Source of the DNA: Pseudomonadota bacterium
GTDB taxonomy: Bacteria; Pseudomonadota; Gammaproteobacteria; Burkholderiales; Rhodocyclaceae
Length of the DNA: 6,311 nucleotides
Reading direction: 5' to 3'
NCBI GenBank assembly: GCA_021811225.1
Contig: JAJZPJ010000151.1
Coordinates: 1 to 6,311 of the forward strand
The translations under genes and the position numbers were made by a program. The notes beneath the pieces are model-generated. The model saw nothing but the letters and a program-made list of their open reading frames with translations, was not told the DNA's origin and did not search any database. How positions within the stretch are numbered: the stretch's first letter is position 1; each line of letters opens with the position of its first letter. This document shows, one piece after another, positions 1 through 6,220 of this stretch.

Positions 1-363
1 CGCCAGGGTGCCGATCACGTCGTCGGCTTCGACGCCGTCCTCCATCAACAGCGGCCAGCCGAGCGCGCGTATGCACTGGTGCAGGGGCTCGATCTGACGC
101 ACCAGGTCGTCGGGCATCGGCGGCCGGTGCGCCTTGTACTCGGGATACCAGTCGTCGCGGAAGGTCTTGCCCTTGGCGTCGAAGACCACGGCGCGATAGT
201 CGATGCCGTCGGTCGCCTTGTAGTCGCTGGGCAGCCGGCGTAGCATGTTCAGCACGCCATAGACGGCGCCGGTCGGCTCTCCCGCGCGGTTGCGCAGGTC
301 GGGCATGGCGTGAAAGGCGCGGTAGAGATAGGACGAACCGTCGACCAGGATCAGCGTGGGCAT
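1..363 (-). CDS. polA: DNA polymerase I, N-terminal part (5'-3' exonuclease domain), cut by the window edge
   Basis: DNA polymerase I removes RNA primers and fills gaps in replication and excision repair. Only the first 121 codons are present, and the frame stays open to the window edge. The visible part is the start of the 5'-3' exonuclease (FEN-like) domain. It begins MPTLILVDGSSYLYRAFHAM, with the metal-binding Asp at residue 8. FDAKGKTFRDDWYPEYKAHR follows at 61-80, with Asp62 and the basic helical-arch residues, and then the acidic cluster GVEADDVIGTL at 110-120 (Glu112, Asp114, Asp115). These are the hallmark metal ligands of PolA exonuclease domains. The start is the only Met placed to give the canonical N-terminus, and no strong Shine-Dalgarno is visible upstream of it. 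The gene is divergent from the LOG gene, with 21 bp between the start codons. Whether the polymerase and proofreading domains are intact cannot be seen. Confidence 0.96.
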   Translation of the reverse strand, partial: MPTLILVDGSSYLYRAFHAMPDLRNRAGEPTGAVYGVLNMLRRLPSDYKATDGIDYRAVVFDAKGKTFRDDWYPEYKAHRPPMPDDLVRQIEPLHQCIRALGWPLLMEDGVEADDVIGTLA

Positions 364-371
364 GGGGTCAG

Positions 372-376
372 AAGGG
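372..376 (+). promoter_or_regulatory. Ribosome binding site for the LOG gene
   Basis: AAGGG lies 8 nt before the ATG at 385 and supports that start over the in-frame ATG at 310, which would lie inside polA. A second purine run, AGGGA at 378-382, is too close to the ATG to be the main site. Confidence 0.55.
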
Positions 377-384
377 CAGGGACG

Positions 385-1137
385 ATGAGCGCGAAGGACA
401 AGCTACCGAATATTGCCGGGCCTGGGTCCGCGGCGCCCCCGGGCCAGGGCATGACGGGCACTTCGGGCACGGCACGGGAGGCATGGCGCATTTTCGGCAT
501 TATGTCAGAATTCGTCGAAGCGACCGACCGCCTGAACGCCGTCCGCCCGGCGGTCTCGATCTTCGGCAGCGCCCGGATCGGGCCGGATTCCCCGCACTAC
601 CTGCTGACCGAGACGATCGCGCGCCTGCTCTCGGACGCCGGCTTCGGCGTCATCTCCGGCGGCGGCCCGGGGGTGATGGAAGCCGCCAACAAGGGCGCCT
701 ACGCCGGCAAGAGTCCCAGCGTCGGCCTCAACATCCAGTTGCCGATGGAACAGAAGAGCAATCCCTACCAGGATATCTCGCAGACCTTCCGCCACTTCTT
801 CGCGCGCAAGTACATGTTCGTCCGTTTCGCCAGCGCCTACGTGGTGATGCCGGGCGGCTTCGGCACCCTGGACGAACTGCTCGAGGCGCTGACCCTGATC
901 CAGACCAACAAGTCGCCGCGCATCCCGCTGATCCTGGTCGGCAGCGCTTTCTGGGGCGGCCTGATCGACTGGTTCCGCACCCGGCTGGTGGCCGAGGGTA
1001 CGATCAGCCCGGAGGACATGGACCTGATCCAGCTGATCGACGAGCCACAGGCGGTCGTCGCGGCGATCTTCAAGCACTACGAACGGCGCGGCTTCGAGCG
1101 CCTGCCCGAAGAGCACGAGCTGCTGTTGAATCTTTGA
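385..1137 (+). CDS. LOG-family protein (TIGR00730-type), nucleoside 5'-monophosphate phosphoribohydrolase
   Basis: This 250-residue Rossmann-fold protein belongs to the LOG ('lonely guy') family. Characterised members cleave cytokinin riboside 5'-monophosphates, and often AMP, to free base plus ribose 5-phosphate in the cytosol. The family signatures are intact: VSIFGSARIG at 57-66, GGGPGVMEA at 92-100, GLNIQLP at 114-120, FARKYMF at 139-145, and PGGFGTLDE at 156-164 with the catalytic Glu164. The first ~30 residues are Gly/Pro/Ala-rich and probably disordered. AWRIFGIMSEFVEATDRL (33-50) looks like the helical lead-in typical of betaproteobacterial members, so the ATG at 502 would be too late. 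I chose 385 because it has a Shine-Dalgarno and avoids a 75-nt extension into polA. The older label 'lysine decarboxylase' is a misannotation of this family. The physiological substrate is not shown by sequence. Confidence 0.93.
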   Translation: MSAKDKLPNIAGPGSAAPPGQGMTGTSGTAREAWRIFGIMSEFVEATDRLNAVRPAVSIFGSARIGPDSPHYLLTETIARLLSDAGFGVISGGGPGVMEAANKGAYAGKSPSVGLNIQLPMEQKSNPYQDISQTFRHFFARKYMFVRFASAYVVMPGGFGTLDELLEALTLIQTNKSPRIPLILVGSAFWGGLIDWFRTRLVAEGTISPEDMDLIQLIDEPQAVVAAIFKHYERRGFERLPEEHELLLNL

Positions 1138-1147
1138 GCGCCCGTTC

Positions 1148-1156
1148 TGTTAGAAT
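1148..1156 (+). promoter_or_regulatory. Candidate extended -10 promoter for the DUF2782-to-rng operon
   Basis: TGTTAGAAT matches an extended -10 (TG-n-TAnAAT) in the 46-nt gap between the LOG stop and the DUF2782 start. TTGAAT at 1126-1131 could be a -35, but the 19-nt spacer is long; extended -10 promoters tolerate a poor -35. Transcription would start near 1163 and give a leader of about 20 nt. This is a pattern match only. Read-through from the LOG gene is also possible. Confidence 0.45.
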
Positions 1157-1172
1157 CGCGCCACTTCTCCCT

Positions 1173-1176
1173 AGGA
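1173..1176 (+). promoter_or_regulatory. Ribosome binding site for the DUF2782 gene
   Basis: AGGA lies 7 nt before the ATG at 1184, a standard spacing. It is one of the few clear Shine-Dalgarno sequences in the seven-gene run. Confidence 0.6.
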
Positions 1177-1183
1177 CACCGCC

Positions 1184-1507
1184 ATGCGCCGCACCCTGTT
1201 GATCCTCGCCCTGCTCGCCCTGCCGGCTGCAGCACAGCAGCCCGCCGGTCGGCAGCCGCTGCCGGAGGCGCCGCCGCCGACGGTGCAGGCGGATCCGGGA
1301 CTCGAGCCCCAGGTGACGATCACCCAGCGCGGCCAGGACAAGGTCGAGGAATACCGCATCCACAACAAGCTGTACATGATCAAGGTGACGCCCCCGCACG
1401 GCAAACCCTACTACCTGATCGACGAGAAGGGCAACGGCCAAATGGTCCGCCAAGGCACGCTCGACCCGGGACTCAGCGTGCCGATGTGGGTGATCAAAAC
1501 CTTTTAA
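1184..1507 (+). CDS. DUF2782 family small secreted or periplasmic protein
   Basis: The product has 107 residues. Residues 1-17 form a Sec-type signal peptide: MRR, then a Leu/Ala hydrophobic core, ending in Ala-Ala-Ala with likely cleavage before Gln18. A Pro-rich linker (PLPEAPPPT region) leads to a conserved core from about residue 41. That core contains EPQVTI, a VEEYRIHNKLYMIKVTP stretch, GKPYYLID, and a C-terminal VPMWVIKTF. This matches the DUF2782 pattern found mainly in betaproteobacteria. No biochemical function is established for the family, and no catalytic residues or lipobox Cys are evident. The export signal suggests periplasmic action. The gene has its own Shine-Dalgarno and a promoter-like sequence, and it heads the run; the next start is only 4 nt after its stop. 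The family call is from remembered motifs. Confidence 0.85.
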   Translation: MRRTLLILALLALPAAAQQPAGRQPLPEAPPPTVQADPGLEPQVTITQRGQDKVEEYRIHNKLYMIKVTPPHGKPYYLIDEKGNGQMVRQGTLDPGLSVPMWVIKTF

Positions 1508-1511
1508 GGCA

Positions 1512-2264
1512 GTGCAAGCGCAACGACTTCCCGCGGCACGCGGCTTCTCCTGGCTCATCGAGGGCTTTGCGCTGTTTCGGCGCAACCCGCCGCTGTTGTC
1601 CCTGCTGACGCTGGGCTACCTGCTGATCGTGCTGTCCTTGGGCCAGATCCAGCCGGTCGGCCCCTTCCTGCTGCCGCTCTTGCTGCCGGCCATGACCGCG
1701 CTGGTGGCCGGCGGCTGCCGCGCCGTCGACCTGGGCCTGCCGCGCCAGACGCTGACCAGCGGCCTGGCCCAGCAGCGCGGCCCCCTGCTGCGGCTGGGCA
1801 TCCTGCATCTCGCCGCCACGCTGGCGGTGCTCGCCATCGACCTGATGCTGGAAGGCGGCAGCTGGGCCGGCCTCGACCTCGGCATGAGCCAGGAGACGGT
1901 GAATCTGGCGCATATGCTGCGCCTGATGCTGATCGCCTCGCCGCTCCTGCTGGCGTTCTGGTTCGCCCCGCTGCTCACGGCCTGGGACCGCGTGCCGGCG
2001 GCAAAGGCGCTGTTCTTCAGCTTCGTCGCCGCCTGGCGCAACTGGCGCGCCTTCCTCGCCTACGGCCTGGCGGTGACGCTGATCGGCGTGTTCCTTCCCG
2101 GTCTGGTGCTGCTTCTCGCCGGCCTGCTCTCCGCCACCCTGGGCGACATCCTGTCGATGGCGCTGCGCCTGCTGCTGATCCTGGTGTTCGCGCCGGTGCT
2201 GATGGTCAGCATCTATCTCAGTTATCGCGACGTCTTCGTCCCGACCCCCGCCGCCCATGAGTGA
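1512..2264 (+). CDS. BPSS1780-like multi-pass inner membrane protein
   Basis: The product has 250 residues and about six hydrophobic segments, at roughly 26-43, 48-68, 92-113, 136-158, 179-207 and 213-236. It therefore sits in the inner membrane. Recognisable landmarks are GFSWLIEGFALFRRNP near the N-terminus, the WFAPLLTAWDRVPAAKALFF region with FVAAWRNWRAF (about 150-181), and a C-terminal SIYLSYRDVF (233-242). These match the uncharacterised BPSS1780 family of betaproteobacteria. No transport or enzymatic motif is visible, so no function is assigned. The start is a GTG, 4 nt after the DUF2782 stop. The AAGG before it is only 2 nt away, so translation is probably coupled to the upstream gene. 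The 3' end overlaps nadD by 8 nt. The next in-frame Met is too far in to be the start. Confidence 0.8.
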   Translation: MQAQRLPAARGFSWLIEGFALFRRNPPLLSLLTLGYLLIVLSLGQIQPVGPFLLPLLLPAMTALVAGGCRAVDLGLPRQTLTSGLAQQRGPLLRLGILHLAATLAVLAIDLMLEGGSWAGLDLGMSQETVNLAHMLRLMLIASPLLLAFWFAPLLTAWDRVPAAKALFFSFVAAWRNWRAFLAYGLAVTLIGVFLPGLVLLLAGLLSATLGDILSMALRLLLILVFAPVLMVSIYLSYRDVFVPTPAAHE

Positions 2265-2919
2265 GGCGCCGGACCGGCGCCCGCTGGGCATCCTCGGCGG
2301 CACCTTCGACCCGGTACATTACGGCCATCTGCGCCTGGCCGAGGAGGCTCACGACGCCTTGGGCCTGGAGCGGATACTCTGGCTCCCCGCCAGCCGGCCG
2401 CCCCACCGCGAGACCCCCGCGGTTTCGAGCGGCCACCGCCTGGAGCTGGTGCGCCTGGCCATCGCCGGCAATCCGGCCTTCGCCCTCGACGACGCCGAAG
2501 CGCGCAGCGCTTCGCAAAGCTACACGGTGGACAGCCTGACGCGGCTGCGCGCTGTGCACGGCGCGAAAAAGCCGCTGCTGCTGCTGCTCGGCGCCGACGC
2601 CTTCGCCGGCCTGTGCGGCTGGCACCGTTGGCGGGAACTGTTCGCCCTGGCCCACCTGGCGGTGGCGACCCGGCCCGGTTACGCGCTCGATCCCGGAAGC
2701 CTGCCGCCGCCCCTGGCGGATGAACTCCGCAAGCGCCTGCGGACCGACGCCGGAGATCTGGAGCGTTCGTCCGCCGGCAGCATCGTGAGCTTCGCCATCA
2801 CCGCGCTCGACATTTCGGCTACCCGGATTCGCGAAATGCTGGCAAGCGGCGGCAGCGTTCGCTATTTGCTTCCGGATTCCGTTCTCGACTATATTGCCGA
2901 GCATCGTCTCTACCGATAA
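2257..2919 (+). CDS. nadD: Nicotinate-nucleotide adenylyltransferase
   Basis: NadD transfers AMP from ATP to nicotinic acid mononucleotide to form deamido-NAD, the second-to-last step of NAD synthesis in the cytosol. The 220-residue length is normal. The nucleotidyltransferase signature GGTFDPVHYGHL is at 14-25, with the ATP-binding HxGH-type motif His21/His24. LPASRPPH is at 43-50, SYTVDSL at 88-94, LGADAF at 111-116, and Trp122/Trp125 fall in the substrate-loop region. The second ATP-binding motif ISATRIRE is at 186-193 (usually ISSTxIR; the Ser-to-Ala change at the second position is minor). The ATG lies inside the end of the membrane-protein gene with an 8-nt overlap and no Shine-Dalgarno, so translation is likely coupled. 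The C-terminal LLPDSVLDYIAEHRLY is typical of the family. Confidence 0.97.
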   Translation: MSEAPDRRPLGILGGTFDPVHYGHLRLAEEAHDALGLERILWLPASRPPHRETPAVSSGHRLELVRLAIAGNPAFALDDAEARSASQSYTVDSLTRLRAVHGAKKPLLLLLGADAFAGLCGWHRWRELFALAHLAVATRPGYALDPGSLPPPLADELRKRLRTDAGDLERSSAGSIVSFAITALDISATRIREMLASGGSVRYLLPDSVLDYIAEHRLYR

Positions 2920-2929
2920 GGTCCCAGCC

Positions 2930-2933
2930 AAGG
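2930..2933 (+). promoter_or_regulatory. Ribosome binding site for rsfS
   Basis: AAGG lies 6 nt before the ATG at 2940, within the 20-nt nadD-rsfS gap, the largest gap in the seven-gene run. It suggests independent initiation at rsfS. Confidence 0.55.
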
Positions 2934-2939
2934 CGACTC

Positions 2940-3365
2940 ATGGATATACGCAAGCTGCAGAAAATCGTCGTCGCCGCGCTCGAAGACATCAAGGCGCGCG
3001 ACATCGAAGTGATCAACACCGTCAAGCTCAGCCCCCTGTTCGACCGCATCGTCATCGCCAGCGCCGATTCGACGCGTCAGGTCAAGGCGCTGGCGCGCAG
3101 CGTCCATGACAAGGTCAAGGAAGCGGGCGGCGAGGTGTTGAGCATCGAGGGCGAGGAGACGGGCGAATGGGTGCTGGTCGATCTCGGCACCATCGTCGTT
3201 CATGTGATGCAGCCTTCGGTGCGGAGCTACTACAATCTCGAGGAACTGTGGCAGGCGAAACCTAAGCGCGCCCTCGCCACCGAAGATCCGCCCGCGCCGC
3301 AGCCTGCGGCAAAACGGCGATCCCCCAGAACCCCAGCCCGCAGCAAAGCCTCGGACGAGGCTTGA
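2940..3365 (+). CDS. rsfS: Ribosomal silencing factor RsfS (Iojap/YbeB family)
   Basis: RsfS binds ribosomal protein uL14 on the free 50S subunit and blocks joining with 30S, which lowers translation in stationary phase or starvation. The product has 141 residues. The Iojap fold covers about 1-104: an N-terminal helix, DIEVINTVKLSPLFDRIVIA at 21-40, STRQVKALA at 44-52, GEWVLVDLGTIVVHVM at 75-90, and YYNLEELW at 97-104. Family members usually end near that Trp. Here about 37 further residues, rich in Pro, Ala, Lys and Arg, form a probably disordered basic tail. The gene follows nadD, as in very many bacteria, and precedes rlmH by 6 nt. That neighbour adds to the ribosomal theme. The older name is ybeB. 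Confidence 0.96.
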   Translation: MDIRKLQKIVVAALEDIKARDIEVINTVKLSPLFDRIVIASADSTRQVKALARSVHDKVKEAGGEVLSIEGEETGEWVLVDLGTIVVHVMQPSVRSYYNLEELWQAKPKRALATEDPPAPQPAAKRRSPRTPARSKASDEA

Positions 3366-3371
3366 ACCGAG

Positions 3372-3842
3372 GTGAAGCTGTTGATCGTCGCCGTCGGCAC
3401 GCGCATGCCGGGCTGGGTCGAGGCGGGCTATGCCGACTTCGCCAAGCGCATGCCGCCGGAAATGCCGCTGCAGCTCGTCGAAGTGAAGGCCGAACCGAGG
3501 ACCTCGGGCAAGCCGCTGCCCGCGCTGCTCTCGGCCGAGGCGGCGCGCCTGAGAGCGGCGCTGCCGCCGCGCTGTCGTCTGGTGGCGCTGGACGAACACG
3601 GCAGCGATCTCGACACGAGGGCACTGGCCGGCCGGTTGGAGAAGTGGCAGGCCGGCGGAGCCGACGTCGCGCTGGTCATCGGCGGGCCCGACGGCCTCGA
3701 TCCTGCGCTGAAACAGCAGGCCTCCGAGTCGCTGCGTCTGTCCAGCCTGACCCTGCCCCATGCCCTGGTGCGGCTGTTGCTGGCCGAGGCGCTGTACCGG
3801 GCCGTCAGCCTGCAAAAGGGCCACCCCTACCACCGCGAATGA
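3372..3842 (+). CDS. rlmH: 23S rRNA (pseudouridine(1915)-N(3))-methyltransferase RlmH
   Basis: RlmH is a SPOUT-class, SAM-dependent enzyme that methylates N3 of pseudouridine 1915 in helix 69 of 23S rRNA, acting on assembled 70S ribosomes. The 156-residue length matches the family. The N-terminus is MKLLIVAVGTRMPGWVEAGY and LVALDEHGSDL is at 70-80. The SAM-binding knot is built from LVIGGPDGL (101-109; many homologues have GGADG or GGPFG-like variants) and SLTLPHALVRLLLAEALYRA (125-144). The C-terminal GHPYHRE (150-156) carries the conserved PYHR end that contacts the rRNA. The start is GTG with only a weak purine stretch before it, 6 nt after the rsfS stop, so coupling is likely. The 3' end overlaps the maf start as ATGA. 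Confidence 0.97.
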   Translation: MKLLIVAVGTRMPGWVEAGYADFAKRMPPEMPLQLVEVKAEPRTSGKPLPALLSAEAARLRAALPPRCRLVALDEHGSDLDTRALAGRLEKWQAGGADVALVIGGPDGLDPALKQQASESLRLSSLTLPHALVRLLLAEALYRAVSLQKGHPYHRE

Positions 3843-4456
3843 CGATGATCGAACCGCGCATCTATCTCGCCTCGAGCAGCCCGCGCCGGCGCGAACTGCT
3901 GCACCAGATCGGCGTCCGCTTCGATCTGCTGCTGTTCAGGAGTCAGCCCCGTGCGGACGCCGAGGTGAGCGAGGATGTCCTGCCGGGCGAGGCGCCCGAC
4001 GATTACGTGCTGCGCGTCGCCCGCGCCAAGGCCGAACACGGCGTGAGGCTCGCCCGCCTGCGCCACCTGCCGCTGCGCCCGGTGCTCGCCGCCGACACCA
4101 CGCTCGATCTTCGCGGCGAGATCATCGGCAAGCCGCGCGATCAGGCCGATGCCGCCGCGATCCTGGCGCGCCTGTCCGGCGCCAGCCACCGCGTCCTGAC
4201 CGCGGTGGCGCTGGCCGACGGCGAACGCCTCGAACGGGTGCTCTCCGTCAGCGAGGTGCGCTTCCGGGCGCTGGGCGCAGAAGAGATCCGCCGCTACGCC
4301 GCCTCCGGCGAAGCGCAGGACAAGGCCGGCGCCTATGGCATCCAGGGCCGCGCCGCGACCTTCATCGAGGAGATCCGCGGCTCCTATTCGGGCATCGTCG
4401 GCCTGCCGCTGTGCGAGACGGCACTGCTGCTGCGCTCCGTCGGTTATCCTCTGTAG
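3839..4456 (+). CDS. maf: Maf family nucleotide pyrophosphatase, YhdE-like (dTTP/UTP type)
   Basis: Maf proteins hydrolyse nucleoside triphosphates to monophosphates and are thought to clear non-canonical nucleotides. The YhdE branch acts on dTTP, UTP and modified pyrimidines. The product has 205 residues. The phosphate-binding signature LASSSPRRRELL is at 10-21, the catalytic-base region VLAADTTLD at 82-90 (Asp86), and GEIIGKPRD at 93-101. GEAQDKAGAYGIQG is at 157-170, and FIEEIRGSYSGIVGLPLCET (175-194) completes the pocket. The QDKAGAYGIQG and GLPL-ET motifs place it with YhdE rather than the YceF (m7GTP) branch. The ATG at 3839 overlaps the rlmH stop (ATGA). A second ATG at 3845 would remove two residues and cannot be excluded. 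No Shine-Dalgarno is visible, which fits coupling. Confidence 0.94.
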   Translation: MTMIEPRIYLASSSPRRRELLHQIGVRFDLLLFRSQPRADAEVSEDVLPGEAPDDYVLRVARAKAEHGVRLARLRHLPLRPVLAADTTLDLRGEIIGKPRDQADAAAILARLSGASHRVLTAVALADGERLERVLSVSEVRFRALGAEEIRRYAASGEAQDKAGAYGIQGRAATFIEEIRGSYSGIVGLPLCETALLLRSVGYPL

Positions 4457-4461
4457 CCATC

Positions 4462-5931
4462 ATGAGCGAAGAATTCCTGATCAACTTCACGCCGCAGGAG
4501 ACGCGCGTCGCCCTGATGCAAAGCGGCATCGTGCAGGAACTGCACATCGAACGCACGGCCAGCCACGGCATCGTCGGCAACGTCTATCTCGGCCGCGTCG
4601 TGCGCGTGCTGCCCGGCATGCAGTCGGCCTTCGTCGAGATCGGCCTGGAGCGCACCGCCTTCCTGCACGTCGCCGACATCTGGGAGGAGCGCTGCGCCAA
4701 CGGCCAGGAGGGCGGCGCGCCCAGGCCGATCGAGAAAATACTCTCGGAGGGCCAGAACCTGCTGGTGCAGGTGCTCAAGGACCCGCTCGGCACCAAGGGC
4801 GCGCGCCTGACCACGCAGATGTCGATCGCCGGCCGGATGCTGGTCTATCTGCCGCAGGAACGCCACATCGGCATCTCCCAGCGCATCGAGGGCGAAGCCG
4901 AGCGCGAGCGGATGCGCGCCCGCATCGAGGCGCTGGTGCCCGACGACGAGCCGGGCGGCTTCATCGTCCGCACCATGGCCGAATCGGCCAGCGACGCCGA
5001 GCTGGCGACCGACATCAACTATCTGCGCAGGCTCTGGGCGGAAATCAAGAGCCGCGCCCAGAACACCGCCCGGCCGCCGGCGCTGCTGCATCACGACCTG
5101 ACGCTGGCGCAGCGCTTGCTGCGCGACCTGGTGACGCCGGAGACGACGCGGGTGGTGATCGACTCGCGCGAGAATTTCCAGAAGCTCCAGGTCTTCGCCC
5201 AGGAGTACATGCCGCAGGTGGCGGGGCTGCTCGAGCACTACACCGGCGAGCGGCCGCTGTTCGATCTGTTCGGCGTCGAGGACGAGATCCAGAAGGCGCT
5301 GGCGCGCCGCGTCGAGTTGAAGTCCGGCGGCTATCTGATCATCGACCAGACCGAGGCGATGACCACCATCGACGTGAATACCGGCGGCTTCGTCGGCCTG
5401 AAGAACTTCGACGACACCATCTTCAAGACCAACCTCGAGGCGGCGCTGACCATCGCGCGCCAGCTGCGCCTGCGCAACCTCGGCGGCATCATCATCGTCG
5501 ACTTCATCGACATGGAGAACGAGGAGCACCGCACCTCGGTCCTGGGCGAACTGAACAAGGCGCTCTCGCGCGAGCGCACGCGGATCTCGGTGAGCGGCTT
5601 CACCGCCCTGGGGCTGGTGGAGATGACCCGGAAGCGCACCCGCGAGTCGCTCGCCCACGTGCTGTGCGAGCCCTGTCCGACCTGCAGCGGCCGCGGCGAA
5701 GTCAAGACCGCGCGCACCGTCTGCTACGAGATCCTGCGCGAACTGCTGCGCGAGGCGCGCCAGTTCGACGCCCGGGAATACCGCGTGCTGGCGGCGCGGG
5801 CGGTCACCGACCTGTTCCTCGACGAGGAGTCGCAGGCGCTGGCCATGCTCTCCGACTTCATCGGCAAGACCATCTCGGTCCAGGCCGAATCCGGCTACAC
5901 CCAGGAGCAGTACGACATCGTTCTGATGTGA
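4462..5931 (+). CDS. rng: Ribonuclease G
   Basis: RNase G is a single-strand-specific endoribonuclease of the RNase E/G family. It matures the 16S rRNA 5' end and takes part in mRNA decay. The product has 489 residues, the same length as I recall for the E. coli enzyme, and lacks the long C-terminal scaffold of RNase E. MSEEFLINFTPQETRVAL opens the protein. An S1 RNA-binding domain lies at about 38-120 (VGNVYLGRVVRVLPGMQSAF). The 5'-sensor and RNase H-like regions follow. The catalytic Asp304 sits in TTIDVNTGGFVG and Asp347 in GGIIIVDFIDM. CEPCPTCSGRG (402-412) holds the Cys405/Cys408 Zn-link that joins dimers. The gene starts 5 nt after the maf stop without a clear Shine-Dalgarno and is the last intact gene of the run. 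Confidence 0.97.
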   Translation: MSEEFLINFTPQETRVALMQSGIVQELHIERTASHGIVGNVYLGRVVRVLPGMQSAFVEIGLERTAFLHVADIWEERCANGQEGGAPRPIEKILSEGQNLLVQVLKDPLGTKGARLTTQMSIAGRMLVYLPQERHIGISQRIEGEAERERMRARIEALVPDDEPGGFIVRTMAESASDAELATDINYLRRLWAEIKSRAQNTARPPALLHHDLTLAQRLLRDLVTPETTRVVIDSRENFQKLQVFAQEYMPQVAGLLEHYTGERPLFDLFGVEDEIQKALARRVELKSGGYLIIDQTEAMTTIDVNTGGFVGLKNFDDTIFKTNLEAALTIARQLRLRNLGGIIIVDFIDMENEEHRTSVLGELNKALSRERTRISVSGFTALGLVEMTRKRTRESLAHVLCEPCPTCSGRGEVKTARTVCYEILRELLREARQFDAREYRVLAARAVTDLFLDEESQALAMLSDFIGKTISVQAESGYTQEQYDIVLM

Positions 5932-5971
5932 GATTTCCACAAGCGGAGGCTCCTCGCGCCACCCGCATTTC

Positions 5972-6190
5972 GGCATCCTCGTCGCGGCTTTCCCTTTCGT
6001 GTTATCCGAGGCCTTGCTGGCCGAATAGCGCACGGTGCTCGTCCGGCCAAGCCTGCGCAAGCTGCATGGACTGACGGTGGAGGGCATCCTGACGGACCTT
6101 GCCCGGCACGCGATCGTATTGGCGCCGATAGCCGCTCCGCGCGCGCCCGATCCGGGACCGGCTTGCCAGCGGCGGCGACGGGAAGGATAA
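5972..6190 (+). pseudogene. Remnant of a PIN-domain toxin (putative toxin-antitoxin toxin, PIN family)
   Basis: Conceptual reading in one frame gives a stretch with the look of the middle of a PIN-family toxin. It reads AFPFVLSEALLAE, a TAG stop at 6026-6028, then RTVLVRPSLRKLHGLTVEG, a LTDLARHAIVLAPI segment, and APRAPDPG; TAA ends it at 6188-6190. Intact members have a Tyr at the stop position (LAEYRxVL), so TAG is one base from the expected codon. The N-terminal DTN metal site and the C-terminal TGD acidic site that PIN nucleases need are both absent. After PDPG the reading turns into Arg-rich residues unlike the family, which suggests a deletion or frameshift. No antitoxin gene is seen beside it. 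PIN toxins are RNases, but this fragment cannot make an active one. The left boundary is approximate. The family call is from memory of related proteins. Confidence 0.65.
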
Positions 6191-6195
6191 TCACC

Positions 6196-6211
6196 AAGCA
6201 AATGCTTGCTT
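6196..6211. repeat. Short inverted repeat after the PIN remnant
   Basis: AAGCAA and TTGCTT are perfect 6-nt complements around a 4-nt loop (ATGC). No run of T follows, so it is not a typical Rho-independent terminator. Its role is unknown and it may be chance. Confidence 0.4.
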
Positions 6212-6220
6212 GAACGAGAG

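Noticed and set aside
310..384. A longer LOG start at 310
   Set aside because: It would run into the polA coding region on the other strand and has no ribosome binding site; the ATG at 385 has AAGGG 8 nt upstream.
1494..2303. A 269-codon minus-strand frame opposite the membrane protein
   Set aside because: The product is Gln/Arg/Glu/His-rich, as expected from the antisense of Leu/Ala-rich membrane codons. It is not a real gene.
3362..3838. In-frame extension upstream of maf
   Set aside because: The extra residues are an off-frame reading of rlmH, rich in Arg and Ala. The Maf family starts close to the IYLASSSPRRREL motif.
5943..5957. Small inverted repeat just after rng (GAGG-CT-CCTC) considered as a terminator
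   Set aside because: The stem is 4 bp with a 2-nt loop and no T-tract follows.
4335..6074. A 579-codon plus-strand open frame overlapping maf, rng and the toxin remnant
   Set aside because: It is an Arg/Ala/His/Gly-rich off-frame reading of rng with no domain signal.
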